A stretch of 9,250 bases of DNA from Candidatus Saccharibacteria bacterium UBA1949 (GTDB lineage: Bacteria; Patescibacteriota; Saccharimonadia; Saccharimonadales; Saccharimonadaceae): NCBI GenBank assembly GCA_002336735.1, contig DDER01000035.1, positions 1 to 9,250 on the forward strand. Direction: 5' to 3'. Positions 1-5,962 of this stretch are shown in pieces. The position numbers were made by a program, and so were the translations under genes. Within the stretch, counting starts at the first letter, position 1. The number at the start of each line of letters is the position of its first letter. The notes beneath the pieces are model-generated. The model had not been told where the DNA came from and searched no databases. It saw only the letters and a program-made list of their open reading frames with translations.

Positions 1-32
1 TCCTCTGCTCTATCCATCTGAGCTATCAGGGC
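1..32 (-). tRNA. partial tRNA (5' half), probably tRNA-Arg
   Basis: Reading the minus strand from 32 down to 1 gives the 5' half of a tRNA: a 7-nt acceptor strand (GCCCTGA), T8-A9, a D-arm with stem GCTC/GAGC and loop AGATGGATA, and the first five bases of the anticodon stem (27-31). The sequence is cut by the window edge before the anticodon, so identity cannot be read. The A at position 20 of the D-loop is a known identity element of bacterial tRNA-Arg, so Arg is the likeliest guess. It lies 11 bp beyond the stop codon of the NTP pyrophosphatase gene on the same strand. Confidence 0.85.
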
Positions 33-40
33 ATAGTTAT

Positions 41-46
41 ATTTTA
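41..46 (-). promoter_or_regulatory. -10 box of the partial tRNA gene
   Basis: The minus strand reads TAAAAT here, 8 nt before the first base of the tRNA. The box overlaps the TAA stop (44-46) of the upstream pyrophosphatase gene, so the tRNA promoter sits inside the end of that gene. I see no convincing -35 box. Confidence 0.45.
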
Positions 47-589
47 GCAGATACCACGCTGCTTGAGGGCTTCTATCATCTTGACGGCAGCTTGGTGGCG
101 ATGGCTGATCGTGTTTTTGACCGCTGTGCCGAGCTCGGCAAGAGTCTGATCATAGCCGTCCGGGACGATGGTCGCATCAAATCCAAACCCCTCGCTGCCG
201 CGCGGCGCAACGACAATACCATGCTGAACGCCATCGACGATGATCTCAACTGCGCCGTCATAGTAGCCCATGGTGCACGTCACCTCGACTCGGTCATGCG
301 GCGCGCCTATCTCGTAGAGTGCATTATCCCCCATGCGTTCAAACAAATATTTAATAAAAGGCCCTGGAAATCCATTCATCGAAGCCAGTCCGGCTGAAAC
401 ATCTTCTACCATGACTGGTGACGAGATGTGGTCATAGGCTTCACGGAGTTTGTGACGAATAATCTCGTGCGTATCAAAACTTTGGATCTCCGTCAAATCA
501 ATAGAGCGATGAGTGACATCTACTTGACTACCAAACACGGTCTGGAGTTCGGCTAGCTTGTCAGGGTTGCCAGTGATAAATGTGATCAT
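44..589 (-). CDS. non-canonical purine NTP pyrophosphatase, ITPA/HAM1 (RdgB) family
   Basis: This 181-residue protein should hydrolyse ITP, dITP and XTP to the monophosphate plus pyrophosphate, keeping deaminated purines out of nucleic acids. It is cytoplasmic and full length for the family. Visible motifs, in order: the nucleotide-binding start TGNPDK (6-11), VEDVSAGL (61-68) at the acidic metal-binding site, FPGPFIK (74-80), APRGSEGFGFD (128-138), PDGYDQT (143-149) and KNTISHR (158-164). VED, FPGPFIK and PDGYDQT resemble the eukaryotic/archaeal ITPA branch more than E. coli RdgB, which has a DDSGL-type motif. The ATG at 587-589 is chosen because TGN then falls at the usual distance from the N-terminus. 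There is no Shine-Dalgarno sequence. It is divergent from the metal ATPase and followed closely by a tRNA gene. Confidence 0.93.
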   Translation of the reverse strand: MITFITGNPDKLAELQTVFGSQVDVTHRSIDLTEIQSFDTHEIIRHKLREAYDHISSPVMVEDVSAGLASMNGFPGPFIKYLFERMGDNALYEIGAPHDRVEVTCTMGYYDGAVEIIVDGVQHGIVVAPRGSEGFGFDATIVPDGYDQTLAELGTAVKNTISHRHQAAVKMIEALKQRGIC

Positions 590-595
590 ATAGCT

Positions 596-624
596 ACGGT
601 ATCACGCCAAGAGCTACCAAACAA
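596..624 (-). promoter_or_regulatory. possible promoter of the NTP pyrophosphatase gene
   Basis: On the minus strand TTGTTT (619-624) is followed after 17 nt by TACCGT (596-601), preceded by TGA to make an extended -10; the ATG begins 6 nt further on. Both hexamers match consensus only partly. If real, the transcript would have almost no 5' leader, as for other genes in this window. Confidence 0.3.
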
Positions 625-647
625 CAACAAAAACGAAGCCTAGGCAG

Positions 648-653
648 TATAAT
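648..653 (+). promoter_or_regulatory. -10 box (TATAAT) of the metal ATPase gene; leaderless arrangement
   Basis: A perfect TATAAT is followed by 7 nt (AGTACCT) and then the ATG at 661, so transcription should begin at or within a base or two of the start codon. No -35 box is recognisable and there is no room for a Shine-Dalgarno sequence. The box lies in an imperfect 19-bp dyad (642-660), and an 8-bp palindrome GCCTAGGC (638-645) sits just upstream, so a repressor site is possible. Confidence 0.75.
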
Positions 654-660
654 AGTACCT

Positions 661-2469
661 ATGCATTCTTTTTTGTCTCGCCGATACGTTCAATTATGGC
701 TGGCGGTGAGCATAGGTGGTGTTGCTGGCGGGGTGGCAATAACTGGCGAGGCTGATATTGCTCGCGGTCTAGTCGTAGGATTTTGTAGTATTGTGGCGCT
801 ACGAATGTTGATCGGTATGGTCGGCGATATTCGACGCGGAAAATATGGTGTTGATATTCTGGCCGTGACAGCGATTGCGAGTACGCTTGTGGTAGGTGAA
901 CAGTGGGCATCGCTCGTGATTGTTATTATGATGCTGAGCGGTGAAGCGCTAGAAACATATGCCAGTGAGCGTGCGCGTCGAGAACTCACCGCTCTCATGG
1001 ATAGAGTGCCGACAACCGCACATCTTCATCGCGATGGTGAGATTGTCGATGTGCCCATAGACCAGGTGGCAGTCGATGATGTCTTAACGGTGAGCCCAGG
1101 AGAGGTTATTCCAGTGGACGCAACAGTGATCACTGGAGAGTCGTTGATCGATGAATCGTCGCTGACTGGCGAGAGTGAGCCTGTTGCCGTTCGGTCCGGC
1201 GATCGATTGATGAGCGGTGCCGTCAATGGCGAATCGCCAATTGTCATACGTGCCCTACACCAGGCGCGAGATAGTCAGTACGCACAAATCGTCGAGCTCG
1301 TACGAGCAGCCGGGGACAGTCGGGCGCCGTTTGTACGAATGGCTGATCGGTATGCGGTGCCATTTACGCTGGTCGCATTTGTGATTGCTGGCATCGCCTG
1401 GGCGGTGTCGGGTGAAGCGCGCCGTTTTGCCGAAGTGCTTGTCGTGGCGACACCCTGCCCGCTATTGCTCGGTGCGCCAATCGCTATGATTAGCGGCATG
1501 AGTCGGAGCGCCAAACGCGGGATTATCGTCAAGAGCGGTACAATTCTCGAAACACTGTCGCATGTTCAGACGGCTGCATTTGACAAGACTGGCACACTGA
1601 CGATGAATGAGCTCTCGATCAATGCGATTCATCCTATTGGTGTGAGCGAGAGTGAGTTTTTGACATATGTTGCAGCAGCCGAGAAAGAGTCAGTCCACAT
1701 GACTGCGCTCGCAATTGTCGCAGAGGCAAAACGTCGCCGCTTGACGATACCCGATGCATCGGGTATTAAAGAAACACCAGGCAAGGGGATAGAGGTAACA
1801 GTTGATGGCAGGCATATCATTGCTGGCCGACAGAATCATTTGATCGATCAAGGAATCGATCTTGGGAGTGCTAGTCATCTTGGTAATACCGCGACGCATG
1901 TGGCGCGAGACGGTGTCTATATTGGATATGTGTCGTTTGCAGATACGGTCCGGTCAAATAGCTGTGTGACGCTTGAGCGATTGGCAGATCTGGGGGTGGG
2001 CGAGTTTGTCATGGTGACGGGCGATAATCGTGCGACTGCTGAGCGTATCGCTCATGAGCTTGGTATTGGCAATGTTCATGCCGAGTGCTTGCCAAAAGAC
2101 AAGCTTGAAACAGTGCGAAATCTATCCCATCGACCAGTTATGATGGTGGGTGATGGCGTCAATGATGCGCCGGTTCTCGCCAGTAGTGATGTCGGTATCG
2201 CCATGGGAGCACGCGGTGCTACGGCAGCGAGCGAGTCAGCCGACGTGGTGATCATGCTCGATGATATCTCGCGGGTAGCCGATGCGATTTCGATTGCTCA
2301 GCGCACAATTCGGATTGCGCGGCAGAGCGTGCTGATGGGTGGTTTTGTCAGTATTGGTCTTATGATAGTGGCATCGACTGGCGTCATACCAGCTGTTATT
2401 GGCGCTGGCCTACAGGAAATCGTCGATGTTGCGGTAATATTGAATGCCCTGAGGGCGCACAGAGGCTAA
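661..2469 (+). CDS. heavy-metal P1B-type ATPase (TPC motif, no N-terminal metal-binding domain)
   Basis: A 602-residue membrane pump that should use ATP to move a transition-metal ion, normally outward. Segments in order: four N-terminal membrane helices (about 12-28, 34-53, 62-79, 83-97); actuator domain with SLTGESEP (167-174); two more helices (about 231-249, 257-280), the second with metal-site motif TPCP (264-267); phosphorylation motif DKTGTLT (D308); a nucleotide-binding domain with His346 in SVHM, where SxHP is usual, and GKG (374-376); MVTGDN (451-456); GDGVND (497-502); two last helices (about 556-594) with QEIVD (585-589). TPC plus QExxD recalls the P1B-5 subgroup, linked to Ni/Fe, but metal choice cannot be settled by eye. 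Helix 1 starts near residue 12, so no soluble metal-binding domain is present. The ATG is fixed by TATAAT 7 nt upstream. Confidence 0.93.
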   Translation: MHSFLSRRYVQLWLAVSIGGVAGGVAITGEADIARGLVVGFCSIVALRMLIGMVGDIRRGKYGVDILAVTAIASTLVVGEQWASLVIVIMMLSGEALETYASERARRELTALMDRVPTTAHLHRDGEIVDVPIDQVAVDDVLTVSPGEVIPVDATVITGESLIDESSLTGESEPVAVRSGDRLMSGAVNGESPIVIRALHQARDSQYAQIVELVRAAGDSRAPFVRMADRYAVPFTLVAFVIAGIAWAVSGEARRFAEVLVVATPCPLLLGAPIAMISGMSRSAKRGIIVKSGTILETLSHVQTAAFDKTGTLTMNELSINAIHPIGVSESEFLTYVAAAEKESVHMTALAIVAEAKRRRLTIPDASGIKETPGKGIEVTVDGRHIIAGRQNHLIDQGIDLGSASHLGNTATHVARDGVYIGYVSFADTVRSNSCVTLERLADLGVGEFVMVTGDNRATAERIAHELGIGNVHAECLPKDKLETVRNLSHRPVMMVGDGVNDAPVLASSDVGIAMGARGATAASESADVVIMLDDISRVADAISIAQRTIRIARQSVLMGGFVSIGLMIVASTGVIPAVIGAGLQEIVDVAVILNALRAHRG

Positions 2470-2474
2470 GCCTC
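2462..2474 (+). repeat. small hairpin around the ATPase stop codon
   Basis: GAGGC, then the TAA stop as a three-base loop, then GCCTC: a perfect 5-bp stem centred on the stop codon. No T-run follows, so it is not an obvious terminator; it may stabilise the mRNA end or be chance. Confidence 0.3.
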
Positions 2475-2550
2475 ATCTAGTTGGTTGCTATGGGCTTGCA
2501 GAAGTCTTTATCTACGCACTTGGGTGTGGGCTCAGCCTCAGTCTGTCGCT

Positions 2551-2587
2551 ATAGAAATAATCCCCTGACAAAGGGGATTATTTCTAT
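2551..2587. terminator. perfect 15-bp inverted repeat, likely bidirectional terminator
   Basis: ATAGAAATAATCCCC (2551-2565), a 7-nt loop, and the exact reverse complement (2573-2587). In RNA the core is CCCC/GGGG flanked by A-rich and U-rich arms (ATTATTT follows GGGG on both strands), so it can work as an A-tract/U-tract terminator in either direction. It stands between the convergent ATPase gene and tRNA-His, which both need one. The outer base pair includes the last A of the tRNA CCA end. Confidence 0.8.
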
Positions 2588-2664
2588 GGGGCGAATGATG
2601 GGGGTTGAACCCACGGCCTCCGGTGCCACAAACCAGCGCTCTAACCAACTGAGCTACATCCGCC
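2587..2664 (-). tRNA. tRNA-His (anticodon GTG)
   Basis: A full cloverleaf reads on the minus strand. Acceptor GCGGATG pairs with CATTCGC (one G-T wobble). The D-arm is normal, the anticodon stem CTGGT/ACCGG encloses loop TTGTGGC with anticodon GTG at 34-36, and the T-arm is GTGGG-TTCAACC-CCCAT. A G stands at position -1 opposite C73, the hallmark of tRNA-His. The 3' CCA is encoded. Confidence 0.96.
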
Positions 2665-2686
2665 ATATTACAATTACAACCACCGT

Positions 2687-2695
2687 ATTGTAGCA
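2687..2695 (-). promoter_or_regulatory. extended -10 promoter of tRNA-His
   Basis: The minus strand reads TGC-TACAAT, a TGn-extended -10 box ending 22 nt before the mature tRNA 5' end. Transcription would begin near 2680 and leave a short leader for RNase P. No clear -35 box. Confidence 0.5.
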
Positions 2696-2711
2696 AATTA
2701 TGAGCGATCTG

Positions 2712-3158
2712 TCATCCGAAAGGATTGTATTTGCGGGGAGACGGTTCGACAAACCCCACTCTAGCAGCAGAATGAGGATCGATCGATGTGGATGTAGTAT
2801 GTTGAACACCTGCGGCGTTTTGTTGTTGACGTTTTGCATAGGGAGAATTTGCCACTGGCCGTTGGTTGAAGGGTCGATTAGTACCATAGGTTTGGGGTTT
2901 TTGGTTAGGCGCTATCTCGGTATTATGCATGGACACTCGAGCCTCGCGTCGGTAATCATGCCGCACAGCAGCGTACTGATAAGAGGCTACTGCTTGTCGC
3001 CCATTTTCGATAGCACGACGAGCGCTATACGACGTATCGATCCGACGCTTGGGCTGAGCGAGAGGAGAGTGAGCCGCGGCGTCAGCCACGCCGCTCGAAT
3101 GGGTTGCGCCATCACGCAGCTCATCGCGAAAATTATTTGCAATCGAATTAAACTTCAT
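2712..3158 (-). CDS. small basic low-complexity protein of unknown function
   Basis: I do not recognise this 148-residue protein. It is hydrophilic, rich in Arg, Ala, Ser, Asn, Gln and Pro, clearly basic, and has no membrane segment, signal peptide or obvious fold, so much of it is probably disordered. Segments such as PKRR (36-39) and KRQQQN could bind nucleic acid or an acidic partner, but this is a guess. The minus strand is preferred over the overlapping plus-strand frame (2700-3191) because a perfect TATAAT lies 8 nt before the ATG at 3156-3158, matching the leaderless layout of other genes here; the plus frame has no such signal and would run through both divergent promoters. The gene lies between tRNA-His and tRNA-Gly. 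Confidence 0.65.
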   Translation of the reverse strand: MKFNSIANNFRDELRDGATHSSGVADAAAHSPLAQPKRRIDTSYSARRAIENGRQAVASYQYAAVRHDYRREARVSMHNTEIAPNQKPQTYGTNRPFNQRPVANSPYAKRQQQNAAGVQHTTSTSIDPHSAARVGFVEPSPRKYNPFG

Positions 3159-3166
3159 ATGGTTTT

Positions 3167-3172
3167 ATTATA
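3167..3172 (-). promoter_or_regulatory. -10 box of the small basic protein gene; leaderless arrangement
   Basis: TATAAT on the minus strand, followed by 8 nt and the ATG at 3158. It stands back to back with the tRNA-Gly -10 box (3187-3192), the two boxes being 14 bp apart, so polymerases may compete for this stretch. No -35 box is evident. Confidence 0.65.
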
Positions 3173-3183
3173 CGCTATCATTT

Positions 3184-3192
3184 TGATATAAT
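3184..3192 (+). promoter_or_regulatory. extended -10 promoter of tRNA-Gly
   Basis: TGA-TATAAT, a TGn-extended perfect -10 box. The mature tRNA starts at 3210, so a leader of about 10 nt is expected. Confidence 0.65.
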
Positions 3193-3209
3193 CATGTCTG
3201 GTAACTCAT

Positions 3210-3284
3210 GCGGGTGTAGTACAACGGTTAGTATGCAAGTTTTCCAAACTTGAGACGAGAGTTCGACTCTCTCCACCCGCACCA
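3210..3284 (+). tRNA. tRNA-Gly (anticodon TCC)
   Basis: Acceptor GCGGGTG pairs perfectly with CACCCGC; discriminator A and CCA are encoded. The anticodon stem CAAGT/ACTTG encloses loop TTTCCAA with anticodon TCC at 34-36, which reads GGA and GGG. The T-arm is GAGAG-TTCGACT-CTCTC. No clear terminator follows before the convergent DUF218 gene. Confidence 0.96.
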
Positions 3285-3323
3285 AATCGGAACTGAGTTA
3301 GAAGCGCACCAGCCATCATCAGA

Positions 3324-3923
3324 TCATATGAGTTCTTGCAATGAATCAAGAGAAAGTGAGCTATTATAGCCCGGGTGCTTATTGCGCATTAATCTATAGA
3401 TAGCATCCATGTCTCCGTCTACAATACCATCCAGCCATTTTTTAGCCCTAGCAAGTGATTTTTGCTCACGCTCTTGCTCACTAGGGCGTTTAATTTCAGG
3501 CTCAATGAGTTGGTATTTATATCCACCCCCAAGTACTTTGTTGGCAAGGTAATGGATGCGTTCACTGCTCTGATTTGGGCCGCGAACAATAGCAACATTC
3601 GTAATGTGTAGTGGTAGCAATAGGTTTTGCTTCGTGAAAAACAAATTACCAAGTGTGTCTTTTGACTCGGCCTCGACGAATACTTGATCAGCGGGAACAC
3701 CAAGTGAGAGCGCATACTCTTTCATACTCTGCGCTTCGCTGATTGATGGCTTAAACGTCGCTTTGTAGCTGATATTACCGGTCATGATGATGCAGCTACT
3801 CCCAAATTTTGAAAAAGCATCGACGCCAAGTCGCACGCTATTCTTTGCATCAGGGCCGATATCGCCATGAGCATCAATACCGCATCCTAAAATAATGATT
3901 GCATGAGTATACGCTAGTCTCAT
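3324..3923 (-). CDS. DUF218/YdcF-like (SanA/ElyC superfamily) protein
   Basis: About 199 residues from the ATG at 3921-3923. The DUF218 fold is visible: beta strand and loop AIIILGCGID (8-17), IIMTGN (45-50), helix with SEAQSMKEYALSLGVP (62-77), and ESKDTLGN (86-93) with the conserved acidic/Asn turn. E. coli YdcF of this superfamily is reported to bind S-adenosylmethionine, and SanA/ElyC relatives affect the envelope; the reaction here is unknown. The Lys/Glu-rich C-terminal third (about 145-199) is an extra helical extension without a known motif. Start is uncertain: in-frame GTG (3944) and TTG (3953) would add the hydrophobic stretch VLVTISFVI, possibly a short membrane anchor. A TATAAT overlaps the ATG (3922-3927, minus), so the usual leaderless spacing does not fit here. 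A second DUF218 gene lies at 7086-7733. Confidence 0.82.
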   Translation of the reverse strand: MRLAYTHAIIILGCGIDAHGDIGPDAKNSVRLGVDAFSKFGSSCIIMTGNISYKATFKPSISEAQSMKEYALSLGVPADQVFVEAESKDTLGNLFFTKQNLLLPLHITNVAIVRGPNQSSERIHYLANKVLGGGYKYQLIEPEIKRPSEQEREQKSLARAKKWLDGIVDGDMDAIYRLMRNKHPGYNSSLSLDSLQELI

Positions 3924-4021
3924 TATAACAAAGGAGATGGTCACGAGGACCAACGTTTTTTTGGCAAGCAGGGTCTAACCCTAAACAGACCCTAAACGGA
4001 TGAGAAAAGTGTGCTTGATCT

Positions 4022-4036
4022 CAAAGGTTCACCCCT
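4022..4036 (+). repeat. 15-bp direct repeat, copy 1
   Basis: CAAAGGTTCACCCCT, found again exactly at 5822-5836. The two copies lie outside either end of the beta-helix gene in the same orientation. Confidence 0.75.
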
Positions 4037-4215
4037 AAAAGGTGTTAATTTTTACAAGTCTACAGATCGAGTGCAAGACAAATGAAAGTCACCTCTGGAG
4101 ATTAGGAACTACAGGGAGGAATTGAGGTCACTCAATGCCCCAGCTTAGGGCTCATCATATCTGCTCAAGGTGAAACCCTGTCTTTACTGTTTTCGTGATT
4201 TGATCGAGGTAATGC

Positions 4216-4221
4216 TATCAT
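4216..4221 (+). promoter_or_regulatory. -10 box (TATCAT) of the beta-helix gene; leaderless arrangement
   Basis: TATCAT followed by exactly 7 nt and the ATG at 4229, the same spacing as at 648 and 5963. This favours ATG 4229 over the in-frame GTG at 4223. No -35 box or Shine-Dalgarno sequence is seen. Confidence 0.6.
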
Positions 4222-4228
4222 AGTGTTT

Positions 4229-5803
4229 ATGAGTATAGCGGCGAGAAAATATATGCGTGCTGCGAATAACATGTCGGGTACAGTTGTAGGTGCCGGTGCT
4301 GACCTCTATAGTATTATTGATGCTGGCGCGGTGGGTGAGACGTTTGTACTGACCGCTTCTCCCGCACAGCCATATCGTATCACTATGCCGTTGTCATTTA
4401 AATCTGGACAGACACTCTTTTCAAAAAGCGGGTCCGTCATAAAGGGTAGTCGTATTGTTAACGGATGGACTCAAGAAAGTGGCACAGGCTATTGGTATAA
4501 AGACATCGCCCTCAGTGACTATAGCAACCCCAGCGTACAGTCAAATATGACGGGCTATGCCTACAAAATAAGCGGCGAAGTCGATCAGGCACAAAAGCTG
4601 CAAGACACATTTCTCGATGGCACCCAGCTCAAACGCTATATGATAAAGAGCAATCTCGCGACGGGTGGATTTTATCATGATTTTAGCATAGGGCGAACGT
4701 ATCTTTATGACGATCCTACTGGCCGAGTCGTCGAGGTATCGACTGCGACGGAAGCAATTCATGCCTATAATACTGTGACAGATTGCACGCTGAGCGGTAT
4801 TACTTTTCAACATTTTGCTAGCACGCCACAGATGTCGGCGATTTATATCGAAGGTAATGGTTGGGAGATTAAAAATTGCGATGTATCGTACAACCATAGT
4901 ATAGGTATTAAATTTGCTTTTGTAACAGGCGGACATGTCCATCACAACGGTCAAATGGGCATGGGGCAATTCAAAAGTAGCGGCACGTTAATTGAATACA
5001 ACGAGTTTGCATACCAAAATTTTATCGGAGATTACTACGCGCTCGATTGGGAATCAGGCTCAATCAAATACGCAGTGTCTCAGAATTCGATTTTTCGGGG
5101 CAACCATTGTCATCACAATAGCGGTGTTGGCCTGTGGGCCGATATCGACAATGTTGGTCTGACGTTTGAAAACAACACGATTGAGGACAATGAAAGCTGC
5201 GGTATTCGTCATGAGATATCGTTTGGGGCTGTGATATGGAACAATACTGTCCGTCGAAATGGCTATGGCGCGACGAACGGCGTGTGGCGCACCAAAGACC
5301 CATCCGCGGCCGGACAAGGCGATTATTTTGCTCGCACCGGCAGTCCGTTTATGACCTCTGGTATCAACATCAACTGTTCGGGTGGGGTAGCGGGCGATAG
5401 CATGGCGACCATTGAAGTGTACGACAATACGGTCGAGTACAACCAAAATGGTATATTTTTGCAGCAGCGTAATCGCGGCACGAGCGTGGAATATCCCGCC
5501 AGGTTTTACCTCACGCAAAATGTCAAAGTACATGACAACCACGTCACCGTCACGGCTCGCACTGGCGATCAGTGGGGTGACAATGTCTCAGGTCTCGGCG
5601 CATACGAGGAGCCTCCTGCCGGCACGCGACGCGACTTTTTCTACAACTGGGGTAACGTGCTACAGAATAATACCTACTATGTTGATAATGTCTCGGCAGT
5701 TCGATTCAGTGGTTCTGACGGTGCAGCCGGCTGGAGTCGATATAATTTTTCGACTCACCAGAGTCGCGGCTTTGACGCAGGCAGTATATGTTTGAATGTT
5801 TGA
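4229..5803 (+). CDS. right-handed parallel beta-helix repeat protein
   Basis: A 524-residue protein. The N-terminal part (about 20-80) has the YRITMPLSFKSGQTL...IKGSRI entry typical of pectate-lyase-like beta-helices. From about 185 to 440 follow coils of roughly 20-30 residues built on N-x-(I/V/F)-x-x-N patterns: WEIKNCDVSYN (212-222), LIEYNEF, SIFRGNHCHHN (287-297), LTFENNTIEDN (311-321), AVIWNNTVRRN (334-344), IEVYDNTVEYN (395-405) and VKVHDNHVTV (432-441). This matches the PbH1/NosD-like beta-helix group, which holds polysaccharide lyases, hydrolases and adhesive surface proteins; I see no catalytic set that tells which. No signal peptide, lipobox or membrane anchor is evident, odd for a family usually acting outside the cell. 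The gene stands alone with its own promoter, between copies of a 15-bp direct repeat. Confidence 0.85.
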   Translation: MSIAARKYMRAANNMSGTVVGAGADLYSIIDAGAVGETFVLTASPAQPYRITMPLSFKSGQTLFSKSGSVIKGSRIVNGWTQESGTGYWYKDIALSDYSNPSVQSNMTGYAYKISGEVDQAQKLQDTFLDGTQLKRYMIKSNLATGGFYHDFSIGRTYLYDDPTGRVVEVSTATEAIHAYNTVTDCTLSGITFQHFASTPQMSAIYIEGNGWEIKNCDVSYNHSIGIKFAFVTGGHVHHNGQMGMGQFKSSGTLIEYNEFAYQNFIGDYYALDWESGSIKYAVSQNSIFRGNHCHHNSGVGLWADIDNVGLTFENNTIEDNESCGIRHEISFGAVIWNNTVRRNGYGATNGVWRTKDPSAAGQGDYFARTGSPFMTSGININCSGGVAGDSMATIEVYDNTVEYNQNGIFLQQRNRGTSVEYPARFYLTQNVKVHDNHVTVTARTGDQWGDNVSGLGAYEEPPAGTRRDFFYNWGNVLQNNTYYVDNVSAVRFSGSDGAAGWSRYNFSTHQSRGFDAGSICLNV

Positions 5804-5821
5804 GGTATCGAGGTATGGTTC

Positions 5822-5836
5822 CAAAGGTTCACCCCT
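5822..5836 (+). repeat. 15-bp direct repeat, copy 2
   Basis: Exact second copy of CAAAGGTTCACCCCT (first at 4022-4036), 19 bp after the beta-helix stop codon. A 9-bp ATCGAGGTA at 5807-5815 also recurs upstream at 4203-4211, but that match alone could be chance. Confidence 0.75.
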
Positions 5837-5865
5837 GTAAGCTGTAGGCCGCCCCGTAAACTGTC

Positions 5866-5932
5866 AAAACCCTTTTAATTATTTTTTTGCAATTCCCGCC
5901 GTGTTTTTTTTGGAAGTTGAAAAGGGTGTTTT
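5866..5932 (+). repeat. inverted repeat enclosing two T-runs
   Basis: AAAACCCTTTT (5866-5876) pairs with AAAAGGGTGTTTT (5920-5932) apart from one or two bulged bases. The loop holds runs of 7 T (5882-5888) and 8 T (5904-5911). It may end transcription from the beta-helix gene, but no short GC-rich hairpin precedes either T-run, so this is uncertain. Confidence 0.4.
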
Positions 5933-5945
5933 GGTTTGTCGGTTT

Positions 5946-5962
5946 TCACGCTGTTAGCGTGA
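5946..5962. promoter_or_regulatory. perfect 17-bp dyad, candidate operator of the 2H operon
   Basis: TCACGC-TGTTA-GCGTGA: 6-bp arms, 5-bp centre, ending at the base before the -10 box. It lies upstream of the predicted transcription start, so it should act as DNA (a dimeric regulator site), not as an RNA hairpin. A bound protein would cover the spacer between -10 and -35. Confidence 0.55.

Larger units (their letters stand above)
3924..4228. other. gene-free stretch between DUF218 and beta-helix genes
   Basis: No coding frame is convincing here. It holds a T-run (3956-3962), an inverted repeat GGGTCT/AGACCC (3971-3976, 3987-3992) that overlaps two copies of ACCCTAAAC 11 bp apart (3978-3986, 3989-3997), one copy of the 15-bp repeat (4022-4036), a short hairpin CACC/GGTG followed by TTAATTTTT (about 4031-4056), a 6-bp hairpin ATTGAG-GTCA-CTCAAT (4121-4136), and the beta-helix gene promoter. 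The Shine-Dalgarno-like AGGGAGGA near 4113-4120 leads into no frame longer than a few codons. Confidence 0.6.

Noticed and set aside
2700..3191. 163-codon open frame on the plus strand
   Set aside because: It overlaps the 148-codon minus-strand gene, which has a TATAAT 8 nt before its ATG. The plus frame has no promoter or ribosome site, resembles nothing, and runs through both divergent promoters.
3944..3953. GTG or TTG as start of the first DUF218 gene
   Set aside because: Possible, but the ATG at 3923 places the first beta strand at the usual distance from the N-terminus. Kept only as alternatives.
3971..4036. CRISPR-like or telomere-like repeats
   Set aside because: Only two short copies of each unit, without regular spacers or cas genes; too few for an array.
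4541..4969. 142-codon minus-strand frame inside the beta-helix gene
   Set aside because: It is antisense to clear beta-helix repeats and has no start signals or recognisable product.
5060..5542. 160-codon minus-strand frame inside the beta-helix gene
   Set aside because: Same reason: antisense shadow of a well-supported repeat protein.
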